Of a stretch of DNA of 64,000 bases, positions 63,896 through 64,000 are shown piece after piece. Origin of the DNA: Paenibacillus mucilaginosus 3016 (GTDB lineage: Bacteria > Bacillota > Bacilli > Paenibacillales > NBRC-103111); NCBI RefSeq assembly GCF_000250655.1, contig NC_016935.1, positions 3,986,001-4,050,000 on the forward strand, given 5' to 3'. The position numbers and the translations under genes were made by a program. The notes beneath the pieces were generated by a model, which did no database searches, was not told where the DNA came from, and saw only the letters and a list, made by a program, of their open reading frames with translations. Position 1 is the first letter of the stretch. Every line of letters begins with the position of its first letter.

Positions 63896-64000
63896 ATGAA
63901 AATTAGCGATCAAGGCAAGAAGGGCTGGCAGAAACGTTATAAACGTGGCACGGCAAACTCCCAAAAGGGGATCATTGACCACAAGGATCAATTCACCAAT
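63896..64000 (+). CDS. Start of an unidentified basic protein, cut by the window end
   Basis: ATG at 63896 directly behind TTAGGAGGGA opens a frame through the window end, beginning MKISDQGKKGWQKRYKRGTA. Thirty-five residues are visible, strongly basic. No family recognised. Confidence 0.5.
   Translation, partial: MKISDQGKKGWQKRYKRGTANSQKGIIDHKDQFTN

Noticed and set aside
1..64000. tRNA, rRNA or riboswitch genes
   Set aside because: No cloverleaf, rRNA signature or recognised riboswitch core was noticed by eye; a covariance-model scan would be needed to exclude small RNAs.

Overview
The window looks like a chromosomal segment from a G+C-rich, spore-forming member of the Paenibacillaceae. 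This is inferred from gene content: a CwlJ-like cortex hydrolase coupled to GerQ, a YhaM exoribonuclease, a YpbS-like DUF2533 protein, a YeeI-type YebC, a BglA resembling that of Paenibacillus polymyxa, several plant-polysaccharide hydrolases, and strong AGGAGG ribosome binding sites with frequent TTG/GTG starts. A species cannot be named from sequence reading alone. No rRNA, tRNA or CRISPR array was seen.

Layout. Positions 1-9.7 kb hold unrelated housekeeping and hypothetical genes (arylamine N-acetyltransferase, Nudix, DUF445, aldose epimerase, nitroreductase, DUF1904, GNAT), a CobW remnant and a small array of palindromic repeats. At 9.8-13 kb a beta-glucuronidase gene diverges from an AraC-type regulator. 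At 13.3-15.5 kb there are small membrane proteins and a metallophosphoesterase. A 1.5-kb module (DUF4386 membrane protein, XRE regulator, second membrane protein) occurs twice in the same orientation, at 15.5-17.0 and 34.0-35.5 kb. The two copies bracket about 17 kb of surface-glycan genes: mannose-1-phosphate guanylyltransferase, a GDP-mannose dehydratase, a perosamine-synthase-type aminotransferase, a NeuD/PerB-type acetyltransferase, glycosyltransferases with very basic N-terminal tails, two WcbI-like proteins and three large paralogues with a shared C-terminal domain. Together they could make and attach GDP-perosamine-derived sugars, possibly on the spore or cell surface (inference).

At 35.5-38.7 kb lies a Fur-regulated siderophore uptake locus (binding protein plus a double-length fused permease, with no ATPase in view). 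It is followed by an intact IS1182-like element with an 8-bp target duplication. From 40.6 to 57.4 kb, xylan and beta-glucan genes (GH43, GH30 with CBMs, GH11 xylanase, GH1) alternate with regulators, an HtrA protease, a MarR/epoxide hydrolase pair, a SUMF1-type lipoprotein and YhaM. From 57.5 kb to the end come a YebC protein with an unusual C-terminal extension, GNAT, HD, MBL/TetR and the cwlJ-gerQ pair.

Many otherwise well-conserved genes carry a single 1-nt indel, often in or near a short homopolymer (DUF445, nitroreductase, GDP-mannose dehydratase, glycosyltransferase, GH30, the gene at 53.3 kb, the stalk-domain gene at 59 kb). This pattern fits sequencing or assembly error at least as well as real gene decay, and each such gene is marked. 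Clear biological decay is seen in the AraC fragment at 17 kb, the glycosyltransferase paralogue at 30.4-31.9 kb and the CobW remnant.
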